Position numbers and translations under genes: made by a program. Positions 50,194 through 58,903 of a DNA stretch of 64,000 nucleotides are shown piece after piece. The notes beneath the pieces are model-generated. The model made no database searches. It saw only the letters and a program-made list of their open reading frames with translations, and was not told the DNA's origin. The number at the start of each line of letters is the position of its first letter. Positions within the stretch are counted from its first letter, which is position 1. The DNA is from Borborobacter arsenicus. GTDB lineage: Bacteria; Pseudomonadota; Alphaproteobacteria; Rhizobiales; Rhizobiaceae. The DNA is taken from NCBI RefSeq assembly GCF_003934165.1, contig NZ_RKST01000016.1, positions 1 through 64,000 on the forward strand. The letters run 5' to 3'.

Positions 50194-51150
50194 ATGATTC
50201 GTGCCGATCCACCGTCCGCTGTCTTGCCGCCGCTGCCGCGTGCGCCGTCCTGGGCGTTGCCGGGCGGGCCAGTCGAGCACGACACCGATGCCGCTTTCTG
50301 TGCCGGCGCCGCGCTGACGTCGCTCGACTCCTTGGTCTGCTCCGAGCCAGCCTTTGCCGGCGCCTGGCGGCAGCGCCTGGCCCTGAAATGCGCCGCCGCC
50401 GCCGTGCGCCTTGCCGGCCGTTCCGAGGACGAGGCGTCGTTACGCGACGCCTGGTACCTGCGTCCTGTCGACGGCGATCCGGGCCCCGCCGGCAGTCTTT
50501 TAGCGGCATGGCGGCAACTGGCCTCACGGCCGCCGGCGACCGATGTCGCGAGACTGATGGAAGTGGCCGCACTGCTCAGCCTGCGCTGGGATGACGGTTT
50601 TGCCGATCTTCCGGGCGTGATCGACGAGCTGGGCCGTTCCGGCCGGCCGGCGCCGTTTGCCGCCGCAGCGATCGCCAGCCGGGTTATGGCGGTGTCGCCG
50701 GGGGCGGAACTGTTAGCTTGGTGGTGCGCCGATTCTTTGCTGGCGCAAAAACTGCGCTGGGCAAAACCGGTGCCGCTGCTGATGGCGCAGGTTTTTGGCC
50801 CCGCGTTCCGATCCGGTGACGGCCGCGCCAAGCGATTTCGGCCGGGAGGGCAGGCAGAATTTGAGCGCGCAGTGTGCATGGTGTTGGCGCAGGGTTCTGA
50901 CGATGCCTTGCGGCTGGCGGCGGAATTGTCGCGGCGCGCCGCGCGGCTTGCCGCGGTGACGCCAAAGCTGCGCGCCAAAGGGGCAGGGGAGGTCGTCAAA
51001 AAATTGCTCGATGACGATGCCGTGCCCGGCTCGCTGACCACCAAGACCTTGTCGCGCTTTGGCGCACGGCGGCTGTTCGAGCGGCTGCAGAAATTCGAGG
51101 CGGTGCGGGAGCTGTCTGGTCGCGAATCCTTCCGGCTGTTTGGGCTGTGA
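50194..51150 (+). CDS. DUF1403 family protein
   Basis: 318 residues with an alpha-helical, alanine-rich sequence: SLVCSEPAFAGAWRQRLALK, then AAAVRLAGRSEDEASLRDAW, and KLRWAKPVPLLMAQVFG. I recognise DUF1403, which is usually encoded before a plasmid scpB gene. The function is unknown. It could replace ScpA or SMC as a partner, but this is only a guess from the gene order. The next gene overlaps its stop codon. Confidence 0.8.
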   Translation: MIRADPPSAVLPPLPRAPSWALPGGPVEHDTDAAFCAGAALTSLDSLVCSEPAFAGAWRQRLALKCAAAAVRLAGRSEDEASLRDAWYLRPVDGDPGPAGSLLAAWRQLASRPPATDVARLMEVAALLSLRWDDGFADLPGVIDELGRSGRPAPFAAAAIASRVMAVSPGAELLAWWCADSLLAQKLRWAKPVPLLMAQVFGPAFRSGDGRAKRFRPGGQAEFERAVCMVLAQGSDDALRLAAELSRRAARLAAVTPKLRAKGAGEVVKKLLDDDAVPGSLTTKTLSRFGARRLFERLQKFEAVRELSGRESFRLFGL

Positions 51151-51854
51151 CGATGGCTGGATCCGCCGCACGCAAAGGGCAAAACGGACAGCCGATGCTG
51201 CTGGATACGGAGCTCGAGCACCTGCCTCCGGAGCTGCGCTGGCGCGAATGGATGGGCCGGATCGAAGCGGTGATCTTTGCCGCATCCGAGCCTGTGCCCT
51301 GGGAGACGCTGGCGCGCATCGTCGGCAAAAGCTGCAACATCGAGCTGATCATCGACGACATCCGCGCCGAGCTCGCCGGCCGGCCCTACGAGCTGGTCGC
51401 GGTCGCCGGCGGCTGGCAGCACCGGACCAAAAAGGCGTTTGGTGACGTCATTCGGATCGCTGCAGGTCAGGGCGATGTTTCGCGCCCGCTGTCGCAGTCG
51501 GAAGCGCTGGTGCTGATGTGCATCGCCTACTTCCAGCCGATCAATCGCGGCGAGCTGTCGACGTTCTTCGGTAAGGAGGTGTCGCGCGACCTGATCGGAG
51601 TTTTACGCGCGCAGGATCTGATCGCCTCGGGGCCGCGCTCGCCGCAGCCGGGTGCGCCCTATAGCTATGTCACCACCAAGGCGTTTTTATCCCATTTTGG
51701 TTTCGACACGCTGCGCGACCTGCCGGATTTCGAGGCGCTCGAAGATGCCGGATTGCTGTCGAAGGAAAAACTGCTGGCGGGCGACATACCGGTCGGACTG
51801 ACCCACAGGGAGGATGGTGATGAGGTCAACGTCGCTGACGGCGAGATGCTTTGA
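51147..51854 (+). CDS. ScpB-like segregation and condensation protein
   Basis: 235 residues from GTG 51147 (GTGA overlap with DUF1403); ATG 51153 is possible. The ScpB pattern of two winged helices is visible: WMGRIEAVIFAASEPVPWET, RPYELVAVAGGWQHRTKKAF, then SEALVLMCIAYFQPINRGEL and FGFDTLRDLPDFEALED. Chromosomal ScpB works with SMC and ScpA to fold DNA; no smc or scpA is present here. The plasmid copy may recruit host SMC or act in plasmid segregation. Confidence 0.85.
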   Translation: MTMAGSAARKGQNGQPMLLDTELEHLPPELRWREWMGRIEAVIFAASEPVPWETLARIVGKSCNIELIIDDIRAELAGRPYELVAVAGGWQHRTKKAFGDVIRIAAGQGDVSRPLSQSEALVLMCIAYFQPINRGELSTFFGKEVSRDLIGVLRAQDLIASGPRSPQPGAPYSYVTTKAFLSHFGFDTLRDLPDFEALEDAGLLSKEKLLAGDIPVGLTHREDGDEVNVADGEML

Positions 51855-52028
51855 ATAATTGCTGGCCTTCGCCTTAGCCGCGTCCGGATAGGGGCCGAGG
51901 AACGAACCCGCTCGCGCGGGAGGGCGCCTGGGGTTGAGGTAGAGGGCACAGGCCGGAGGTCGGGCCTCCATTGAGCGTCGCGCGGCAGCGGCAGAGCATG
52001 ACGGGCTTCTTCAACAAGGAGCCTGACG

Positions 52029-52937
52029 ATGACTTTCCCTGATCTCGACGCACCCGTCAGTCCGCTGCGCCAGCGGCTGATCGACGACATGAACATGCGG
52101 CGCTTCTCCCGCGAGACGCAGCGCAACTATCTCCGCGACATCGGACGCCTGGCGGCATTCCTCGGGCGTTCACCTGACACGGCGACCGCCGACGACCTGC
52201 GCCGGTTCCAGATCGAGCAGCAGGAGGACGGCGTTCCCGTGCCGACAATGAACAGCATCGTGTCGGCGCTGCGCTTCCTCTTCATCCACACGCTCGACCG
52301 CCCGGACCTGGCGCGCAGGCTCGTCCGGCTGGCGCATCGGCGCAACCTGCCCGTGGTGCTGAGCCGCGACGAGGTGGCCCGGCTGCTCAATGCCACGACG
52401 TGTCTCAAGCACCAGGCCGCGCTCTCTGTCGCCTATGGTGCGGGTCTGCGGGTCGCCGAGGTGTCGATGCTGAAGGTCGCCGACGTCGACAGCGAGCGCA
52501 TGCTGCTGCGCGTCGAGCGCGGCAAGGGCGGGCGCTATCGCAATGCCATGCTCTCCGAGGACCTCCTGGCGTTGCTGCGTGAGTGGTGGAAGGTCGGTCG
52601 GCAGCAGGGCGTGATGCATCGCGACGGCTGGCTGTTCCCGGGGCAACACGCGATGAAGCCGATCAGCACGCGGCAACTCTATCGCATCGTCGTCGAGGCG
52701 GCCCGGGCCGCCGACATCGGCAAGCGGGTCGGGCCGCACACGCTACGCCACAGCTTCGCAACCCACCTGCTGGAGGACGGCACCGACATCCGGATCATCC
52801 AAGTGCTGCTCGGACACGCCAAGCTCAACAACACTGCTCTCTACGCCAAGGTCGCGACCAAGACGGTTCGCACGGTCACGAGCCCGCTCGACAAGCTTGG
52901 GCTGTTCAGGCCGACAGAGATCTCGCCCGGCGGCTGA
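52029..52937 (+). CDS. IS91-associated tyrosine recombinase
   Basis: 302 residues. N-terminal SAM-like domain (MNMRRFSRETQRNYLRDIGR), then the catalytic Arg in AYGAGLRVAEVSMLKVADVD, HTLRHSFATHLLEDGTDIRI (His-x-x-Arg) and LLGHAKLNNTALYAKVATK (His...Tyr). The enzyme accompanies IS91-type transposases and probably aids circle resolution. GGAG lies upstream of the start. It is intact, unlike its partner. Confidence 0.85.
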   Translation: MTFPDLDAPVSPLRQRLIDDMNMRRFSRETQRNYLRDIGRLAAFLGRSPDTATADDLRRFQIEQQEDGVPVPTMNSIVSALRFLFIHTLDRPDLARRLVRLAHRRNLPVVLSRDEVARLLNATTCLKHQAALSVAYGAGLRVAEVSMLKVADVDSERMLLRVERGKGGRYRNAMLSEDLLALLREWWKVGRQQGVMHRDGWLFPGQHAMKPISTRQLYRIVVEAARAADIGKRVGPHTLRHSFATHLLEDGTDIRIIQVLLGHAKLNNTALYAKVATKTVRTVTSPLDKLGLFRPTEISPGG

Positions 52938-52940
52938 GCC

Positions 52941-54134
52941 GTGCGCGCCTCGATCGAGGTCGCCAACATCTTCCGCGCAGCAGGGCCTGCCTATCGGGCC
53001 GCTCATGCAGGCCACCTGAGCCTCGCCCAGCTCAAGGTCATGTCGGCGATCGAGAACTGTCGCACCGCGGCGCTCGGCGGTCACGTCGAGGCCTGCGAGG
53101 ACTGCGGCCAGTGGCGCATCGCCTACAACTCCTGCCGCAACCGGCACTGCCCGAAGTGCCAGGGCGCGGCGGCGCGGACGTGGCTGGCCGAGCGCGAGGC
53201 CGACCTCCTGCCTGTTGGCTACTTCCACGTCGTGTTCACGCTGCCGGCCGAGGTCGCCGACATCGCCTTCCAGAACAAGGCGCTTATCTACGACCTTCTG
53301 TTCAAGGCGGCGTCCGAGACGATGATGACGATCGCAGCCGACCCAAGACACCTTGGCGCTCGCATCGGCATCACCGCCGTGCTCCACACCTGGGGTTCGG
53401 CGATGACCCACCATCCGCACGTGCACATGATCGTGCCGGGCGGCGGCATCGCACTGGGTGGAAGGCGATGGATCGCGTCGCGGCCAGCCTTCCTGCTTCC
53501 GGTGCGCGTGCTTGGCAAGCTGTTCTGAAGACTCTTCCTCACGCGGCTGGTCGCACTCCACGACGCCGGGCGGCTCGGCTTCTTCGGGACCATGGCACAC
53601 CTGGCCGACCGCCGAACCTTCCTGCGCCACCTTGCTCCCGTTCGGGGGAAGCGATGGATCGTCTATGCCAAGGCGCCGTTCGCCGGGCCGGAGGCGGTGC
53701 TTGCCTACCTGTCGCGCTACACCCACCGGGTTGCGATCTCGAACAGCCGCCTGATTGCATTCGACCAGGACGGTGTCACCTTCCGCTACAAGGACTACCG
53801 CCGCGACGGCGCGGACCGGCGGCAGGTCATGACGCTCGCGGCCGACGAGTTCATCCGCCGCTTCCTGCTCCACGTCCTGCCACGCGGGTTCCATCGCATC
53901 CGGCACTACGGCCTGCTTGCCGGCTCCGCCCGTAAGGCCAGCCTCGCGCTCGCCCGCGAACTCCTGGATGTCGCCTCTCCGCCCGATGACGGCACATCAG
54001 GCGTGCCGGACGACTTCCGCCCGCCATGCCGGTGCTGCAGTGGACGTATGATCATCATCGAGACGTTCGAGCGCTGGAGGCAGCCGCGAGGACCGCCGCA
54101 CGCGTCGGCGACGAACCGGGAGACCGCTCCATGA
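52941..54134 (+). pseudogene. IS91-family transposase interrupted by a stop codon
   Basis: The frame starts at GTG 52941 and reads CEDCGQWRIAYNSCRNRHCP (zinc-binding cysteines) and the THHPHVHMIVPGGG histidine motif. A TGA codon lies at 53526-53528 in the same frame, where the family normally continues (VRVLGKLF-stop-RLFLTRLVALHD). Reading on gives a normal C-terminus (LSRYTHRVAISNSRL with the rolling-circle tyrosine, and RRFLLHVLPRGFHRIRHYG) to 54134. A single CGA-to-TGA change explains this. No frameshift is needed. Confidence 0.85.
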
Positions 54135-54554
54135 CCCGGCATGGTATGGTCGAACCTTCAGCCGCAGGCGCCCGGCCGCCGGCATCGGACCCGCGCGCGT
54201 CTATCGTCAAAATCGCCGCCGACAGCGTAGCAACGAGCCTCGTGCGGGATCGGCTGGACTGCGCGGAGGCACAACGAAGCCGCCTCTTCGCATCCATCCC
54301 CACGCTTCCCAGCGCCAGTAGCACTGTCACCGACATCGGCCGCAGATCGAAATCCCCATAGCCGTCGACTGTGCCCCGCGGGTTCCTTCCTCGGGGACTT
54401 TCGTACGCCTGACGGCGCCCGAAACTCTTCACGGGTGCCGAATGACCGCTTGTCGTAGGTCGGGCGTAAGACCCGACCGTCTGGTTACGGCCCCTTTTCT
54501 GCCGTGAGATGACGCGTCCCTGCACCATTTTTTGGAAGCTTCCACCGCAATGGA

Positions 54555-54586
54555 GTGTCCGAAATCGTGCTACAAATTTCGGACAC
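54555..54586. repeat. inverted repeat
   Basis: Perfect 11-bp arms GTGTCCGAAAT/ATTTCGGACAC with a 10-base loop. It lies 17 bases before the left 21-bp direct repeat; it could be an element end or a terminator without T-tract. Confidence 0.6.
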
Positions 54587-54602
54587 ACGTCGCCCTAAGC
54601 GG

Positions 54603-54623
54603 TCGTGCTCAAAAAGTCGCATA
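54603..54623 (+). repeat. 21-bp direct repeat, left copy
   Basis: Begins TCGTGCTCAA and ends AGTCGCATA. Identical over 21 bases to 55783-55803, 1,180 bases away. The two copies bracket the antitoxin and toxin genes. Confidence 0.85.
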
Positions 54624-54746
54624 GGCACCTCTCATATTGGGGAGGGCGCCGGACATACCCGATTCCTCTCCCGAGTAATCGGGGCAATGTTTCAGTTATT
54701 GCAGTTAGAGCGCTGAGTTCCTATATTGGCGGCAAGGAGAGCAGTC

Positions 54747-55193
54747 ATGGCCAGCCAAGTCGTCAAATTTGCCGGTCTCTCGGACCGCGACCTAAAGAAG
54801 GTGGCCGCGATGCCGCGGCTCGCGGCAGGCGATCGGATGGAACTTCATGTGCGCCGCAAAGACGGGAAGGAGCAGACCCTTGCTCTTCCGCCAGCTGCTG
54901 TTGATGCCGTCGAGATACTAATCGACAGACTGCTAAGCGGCGATCGCGTCGCGGTCCTAGCTGAAGACCAGGAACTCAGCCCGACAGAGATTTCCCCAAT
55001 CCTCGGGATATCGCGTCCCCTGGTTGTGCTGAGGATGGATCGTGGTGATCTTCCGTTCCGATATGTCGGCAAGCACCGCCGCGCTTTGCTCAAGGATGTG
55101 CTGTCGCTGAAAGCCCGTCTGGAAGCGCAGCGTGGTGCCATGGAAGCACTTGCCGAGGACGCTGAGGATCTGCACGTGCGCTATGGCGTTTAA
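54747..55193 (+). CDS. antitoxin with excisionase-like DNA-binding domain
   Basis: 148 residues with AAGGAG upstream. After an N-terminal helical part, TEISPILGISRPLVVLRMDR and GDLPFRYVGKHRRALLKDVL form an excisionase/MerR-like helix-turn-helix. In the known family this protein is encoded directly before a PIN-domain toxin. It probably binds its own promoter and the toxin. The next gene starts 11 bases before its stop. Confidence 0.75.
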   Translation: MASQVVKFAGLSDRDLKKVAAMPRLAAGDRMELHVRRKDGKEQTLALPPAAVDAVEILIDRLLSGDRVAVLAEDQELSPTEISPILGISRPLVVLRMDRGDLPFRYVGKHRRALLKDVLSLKARLEAQRGAMEALAEDAEDLHVRYGV

Positions 55194-55758
55194 TCCTCCA
55201 ACGGCCGTCTGTGATGCCTGCGTCCTTTACCCTTTCCATCAGCGCAACGTCCTGATCCAAGCCTCCGCCGACGGGCTTTATGATGCACGCTGGACGGAAG
55301 AGATCCACAACGAGTGGATGCGCAATCTCATCGCGAACGTGCCGGCGCTTTCTATCGAGCGTCTTCACGCGACGCGGCGCCTGATGGAACAGGCCCTCCC
55401 TGAAGCACTGGTCGGGAACTTTCATCACAATATCGAGGCCATCAACCTTCCCGACCCTGATGACAGGCACGTCGTAGCTGCCGCTATCGAAGCGAAAGCG
55501 TCCCATATCCTGACCTGGAACCTGCGCGACTTTCCCGCAAAGGAATTGAGGAAGAACCGGCTGACCCGAGAGACGCCTGACGGGTTTCTGGCCGGGATCT
55601 ATGACGAGGCTCCCGACCTCGTCATTGTGTCGCTGGCAAACGCTCGTCGCAATCTCACTAAATCAGGCAGCTCGGCGCAGGATTTCCTCGAGCTACTCGG
55701 CAGGCAAGGATTTACAAAGCTGGTGCGGCGGCTGCGTTCGCACGCTTCAGCACTATAG
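55183..55758 (+). CDS. PIN-domain toxin (VapC-like ribonuclease)
   Basis: 191 residues from ATG 55183. The acidic metal-binding residues of PIN nucleases are present: Asp in TAVCDACVLYPF, Glu in WTEEIHNEWMRN, Asp in PDPDDRHVVAAAI, and Asp in HILTWNLRDFPAKEL. The length fits the PIN_3-type group rather than short VapC. It would cut RNA and be held in check by the antitoxin. Confidence 0.8.
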   Translation: MAFNPPTAVCDACVLYPFHQRNVLIQASADGLYDARWTEEIHNEWMRNLIANVPALSIERLHATRRLMEQALPEALVGNFHHNIEAINLPDPDDRHVVAAAIEAKASHILTWNLRDFPAKELRKNRLTRETPDGFLAGIYDEAPDLVIVSLANARRNLTKSGSSAQDFLELLGRQGFTKLVRRLRSHASAL

Positions 55759-55782
55759 CCGATCCCAGGAAGTGTTCGCGTT

Positions 55783-55803
55783 TCGTGCTCAAAAAGTCGC
55801 ATA
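55783..55803 (+). repeat. 21-bp direct repeat, right copy
   Basis: Partner of 54603-54623; it lies 24 bases after the toxin stop codon. The flanking bases on each side differ, so the identity ends sharply. Confidence 0.85.
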
Positions 55804-55903
55804 AGATTGCAGTGTGGAACTGTACAACAAACTGCCGTTTAAGCACGCTGACTGTCATTGCCGTGAAGGGTTTCCGACCGCTGCTGGCTACCGGAAAGGG
55901 CAG

Positions 55904-55946
55904 AAGGCCGGCTGCCAATGCTTATACCTCACCTTAAGCCGGCCTT
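55904..55946. terminator. hairpin at the 3' end of the sulP gene
   Basis: Arms AAGGCCGGCT (55904-55913) and AGCCGGCCTT (55937-55946), perfect over 10 bases with a 23-base loop. One arm overlaps the sulP stop codon. It probably ends the sulfide operon. Confidence 0.5.
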
Positions 55947-57663
55947 ATGTCGCCGGCGGCCCCAATCTGCACATTGCGCCATATTGACTGAGGAACACCT
56001 CGCCGGTCAGGTCTTCAAGGAAATGACTGCGCTTGAGCCGGTCCATCACCGGGCCCTTCACCTCCGACAGGTGGAGCGTGATGCCCGCATCCTTGAGGCG
56101 ATGGTTGATCTCATCGAGGCTTTCGAGCGCCGATGCGTCGATCATGTTCACGGCCGAGCACATCAGCACGACGTGCTTGAGCTCGGGTCGTTCAGCGATA
56201 AGGGCGGCGATGCGGTCCTCCAGATAGCGGGCGTTGGCGAAATAGAGGCTTTCGTCGACCCGGACTGACAGGATATGCGGCGAGGTTTCCACCTGATGGC
56301 GATCGACGTTGCGGAAGTGCTCCGTGCCGGGCATCTGGCCGACAACGGCCATATGCGGGCGCGACGTACGGTGAAGATGGAGGAGCAGCGACAGCACGAC
56401 GCCCATGACGACGCCGGTCTCGACGCCGAAGAAAAGCGTGCCGAGGATGGTGGCGGCCATGGCCGAGAAATCGACCTTGGAATAGGTCCAGACGCGCCGA
56501 ATGACGGCGATATTCACCAGTGACAGGACGGCGACGATGATGGTTGCGGCGAGCGTGGCCTGCGGCAGGTTCGCGAGAAGCGGGGTCAGGAACAGCGTGG
56601 CAAGCGCGATGCCGATGGCGGTGTAGATGCCGGCAGCCGGCGTCTCGGCCCCGGCGTCGAAATTGACGACTGAGCGAGCAAAGCCCCCAGTGACGGGATA
56701 GCCCGAGGAGACCGCCGAGGCGATATTGGCCGCGCCGAGCCCGATCAGTTCCTGGTCCGGCACGATGCGCTGACGGCGCTTGGCGGCGAGCGTCTGCGCG
56801 ACCGAGACAGATTCCACGAAGCCGATCAGCGAGATCAGGAGTGCCGGGACGGCCAGGATGCGAATGAGGGCGAGATCGAAGGCGGGCAGGGTCGGGACGG
56901 GCAAGCCCTGCGGAATGGCGCCGACGAGGACTACGCCGCGCGCGTCGAGGTTGAATGCGGGAACCGCAAGGATCGTCGCGGCGACCGCGGCCACCGGGCC
57001 GGCCTTGGTGGCGATATCGGCGAGGCGCGCCGAAAGGCCGAGCGCGACGAGGACACGCTTCAGGCGCATCCGCACGAAATAGAGGAAGGCCAGCACTGAT
57101 GCCCCGAGGCCAAGCGTCGGCAGGTTGACCGAACCGATGCTCGCGGCGAGGCCGCGCACGATCTGCGGCAGCGTATGGCCCCCGGCCTCGATGCCGAGAA
57201 CATATTTGAGCTGGCCGGCCGCGATCAGCAGGCCCGATGCGGTGATGAAGCCGGAAATGACCGGGTGGCTCAGGAAGTTCGCGACGAAACCGAGTCGGAA
57301 GGCGCCCATGGCGATCAGCATCGCGCCTGACAGGAAGGCGAGGAGCATGGCGGCGGCCAGATAGGCGGGCGTACCTTGAGCGGCGATCTCGCCGATGGCC
57401 GAGGCGGTCATCAGCGAGACGACCGCGACGGGACCGACGGCGAGCGTCCGGCTGGTGCCGAACGCCGCATAGGCAACCAGCGGCAGGATCGACGCGTAGA
57501 GCCCGATTTCGGCCGGCAGGCCCGCCAGCATCGCATAGGCGAGCGACTGCGGGATCAGCATGATCGTGACGATGACTGCCGCGACCATGTCGTTGGTCAG
57601 GGTCGCGCGGGAATAGCGCCGACCCCAGTCGAGGATCGGCAGGTAGTTTGCCAGCCGGTTCAT
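55945..57663 (-). CDS. SulP-family anion transporter with STAS domain
   Basis: 572 residues from ATG 57663. The first segments carry the SulP signature (LIPQSLAYAMLAGLPAEIGL, YASILPLVAYAAFGTSRTLA, VGPVAVVSLMTASAIG). About eleven membrane segments are followed by a STAS domain (LSVRVDESLYFANARYLEDR, HVVLMCSAVNMIDASALESL). It moves sulfate or a related anion. As the last gene of the persulfide operon it may export the sulfite, thiosulfate or sulfate formed; the direction is inferred. Confidence 0.88.
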   Translation of the reverse strand: MNRLANYLPILDWGRRYSRATLTNDMVAAVIVTIMLIPQSLAYAMLAGLPAEIGLYASILPLVAYAAFGTSRTLAVGPVAVVSLMTASAIGEIAAQGTPAYLAAAMLLAFLSGAMLIAMGAFRLGFVANFLSHPVISGFITASGLLIAAGQLKYVLGIEAGGHTLPQIVRGLAASIGSVNLPTLGLGASVLAFLYFVRMRLKRVLVALGLSARLADIATKAGPVAAVAATILAVPAFNLDARGVVLVGAIPQGLPVPTLPAFDLALIRILAVPALLISLIGFVESVSVAQTLAAKRRQRIVPDQELIGLGAANIASAVSSGYPVTGGFARSVVNFDAGAETPAAGIYTAIGIALATLFLTPLLANLPQATLAATIIVAVLSLVNIAVIRRVWTYSKVDFSAMAATILGTLFFGVETGVVMGVVLSLLLHLHRTSRPHMAVVGQMPGTEHFRNVDRHQVETSPHILSVRVDESLYFANARYLEDRIAALIAERPELKHVVLMCSAVNMIDASALESLDEINHRLKDAGITLHLSEVKGPVMDRLKRSHFLEDLTGEVFLSQYGAMCRLGPPAT

Positions 57664-57691
57664 TGTCCTGATCTTTCGATTGTTGCCTGCG

Positions 57692-58123
57692 TCAGGCGGT
57701 ACGAGGCGCCGCATTGTCCTCGGCGAGAAGGCGCGCCGCCCACATGCCGAGGATCATGGCGGGGATGAAGGCGAGGGTGCCGGTCGCGCCAAGCCCGACC
57801 GCGGTCAGTGCCGGGCCCGGGCAGAAGCCGCCGAGCCCCCAGCCGATGCCGAAGATGGCCGGACCGGCGACGATGCGCGCGTCGATGTCGCCGCGCGTCG
57901 GTAGATGGAAGCGGTTACCGACAATCGGCTCGCCGCGCGCCAGCACGAGACGGTAGCCGAGAAAGGTCACGAGCACCGCGCCGCCCATGACGAAGGCGAG
58001 CGAGGGGTCCCAGGCGCCGAAGAGGTCGAGGAAGTTCAGGACCTTCGCCGGATCCGACATGCCGGAGACGACGAGGCCGGCGCCGAACAGAAGGCCGAGC
58101 GCGAGATTGACGAGAAAGGACAT
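57692..58123 (-). CDS. pmpB: YeeE/YedE-like protein, part B (DUF6691 type)
   Basis: 143 residues, four membrane segments. The key region is [20 protein letters not shown], with the GGFCPGPA motif and cysteine typical of YeeE/YedE sulfur-compound carriers. The start at 58123 has GGAGG nine bases upstream and lies 4 bases after the stop of part A. Two half-size proteins together make one full transporter. Confidence 0.85.
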   Translation of the reverse strand: MSFLVNLALGLLFGAGLVVSGMSDPAKVLNFLDLFGAWDPSLAFVMGGAVLVTFLGYRLVLARGEPIVGNRFHLPTRGDIDARIVAGPAIFGIGWGLGGFCPGPALTAVGLGATGTLAFIPAMILGMWAARLLAEDNAAPRTA

Positions 58124-58127
58124 GGGA

Positions 58128-58556
58128 TCAGCCTCCGATGACGTGGCGGACGAGGAATACGGTGACGAAGGCGGTCGCCATGAAGATCGAGGTGGCGACG
58201 AAGGAGCGGGTCGACAGCCGCGACAGGCCGCACACGCCGTGGCCGGACGTGCAGCCATTGCCCCAGACCGAGCCGAAGCCGACGAGGAGCCCGGCGGCGA
58301 TCATCAGCGGGATGTTGGACGATACCGTCTGGCTGATCTCGACGCCTCCAAGTGCGATCATGGCAAATGGCGCCGCGACGAGCCCGATGACGAAGCCGAA
58401 GCGCGAGAGGAACACGCCGTCGCGATAGGGCGGCAGGAGGCGGCCGACGATGCCGGAAATGCCGGCGACGCGGCCCTCCCAGAGCATCAGGAGGACGGCC
58501 GACAGGCCGATCATCATGCCGCCGGCGAGCGAGGCGAGGGGGGTGAATTCGGTCAT
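58128..58556 (-). CDS. pmpA: YeeE/YedE-like protein, part A
   Basis: 142 residues, four membrane segments. The motif [20 protein letters not shown] with two cysteines marks the thiosulfate/sulfide-type carriers. Its start overlaps the bigR stop by 4 bases; AAGGA lies upstream. It pairs with part B in handling reduced sulfur at the membrane. Confidence 0.85.
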   Translation of the reverse strand: MTEFTPLASLAGGMMIGLSAVLLMLWEGRVAGISGIVGRLLPPYRDGVFLSRFGFVIGLVAAPFAMIALGGVEISQTVSSNIPLMIAAGLLVGFGSVWGNGCTSGHGVCGLSRLSTRSFVATSIFMATAFVTVFLVRHVIGG

Positions 58557-58903
58557 GGATTCGATCCTTGGCGCGGCGTGGCGCAGAACATGGCGTGCAT
58601 CATCGAGATGAATTCGGACACGCGGCCGTCTTCGAGCCGGTAGAACATGTGCTTGGATTCCTTGCGGCCGACAATGAAGCCGGCCTCGCGCAGTTCGGCG
58701 ATCTGCTGCGACAGACCGGGCTGGCGGATGCCCAGCGTGTCTTCGAGGTCGCGCACCGAACGCTCGCCATCGACAAGCGCGCAGACGATCATCAGGCGCG
58801 AGGGGTGCGCGAGTTTCTTCAGAAACTCCGCCGCCTCGCCGGCATTCTCGACCATCTCGGTGGTCTCTTGCGACAGGTCGCGGGTTATGGCGGTCAGTCC
58901 CAT
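58553..58903 (-). CDS. bigR: BigR/SqrR-type persulfide-sensing ArsR repressor
   Basis: 116 residues. A winged helix is visible (LAHPSRLMIVCALVDGERSV, QPGLSQQIAELREAGFIVGR). Cysteines sit at residues 41 and 107 (LMIVC and HAMFC). In BigR and SqrR, cysteines at these places form a tetrasulfide on exposure to persulfide and release DNA. It overlaps the upstream dioxygenase gene by 10 bases and probably controls the operon through a site near 60277-60299. Confidence 0.88.
   Translation of the reverse strand: MGLTAITRDLSQETTEMVENAGEAAEFLKKLAHPSRLMIVCALVDGERSVRDLEDTLGIRQPGLSQQIAELREAGFIVGRKESKHMFYRLEDGRVSEFISMMHAMFCATPRQGSNP

Larger units (their letters stand above)
52029..54360 (+). mobile_element. 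IS91-type element
   Basis: A tyrosine-recombinase gene followed after 3 bases by an IS91-type transposase gene is a known arrangement. IS91 elements move by rolling circles and have no inverted terminal repeats, so the ends are uncertain. The left end lies between 51855 and 52028 (there is a CCCGC/GCGGG stem at 51907-51920). The right end may be near a GGTCGGG/CCCGACC hairpin at about 54457-54478. Confidence 0.75.
54135..54746. other. gap between the IS91 transposase and a toxin-antitoxin pair
   Basis: No supported gene. It holds the presumed right end of the IS91 element, a stable hairpin at 54555-54586, and one 21-bp direct repeat at 54603-54623. Open frames here on the minus strand look like shadows. 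Confidence 0.5.

Noticed and set aside
52583-53935. Plus-strand open frame of 450 codons across the IS91 genes
   Set aside because: It overlaps two genes with clear motifs, and its arginine/proline-rich product is typical of an out-of-frame reading.
54055-54588. Minus-strand open frame of 177 codons at the IS91 right end
   Set aside because: It overlaps the transposase C-terminus and noncoding element DNA. Composition looks random, and IS91 elements do not require such a gene.
55759-55944. Short frames between the PIN toxin and sulP as a possible transposon remnant
   Set aside because: A minus-strand frame of 68 codons looks somewhat protein-like, but I could not link it to any family and it overlaps the right direct repeat.
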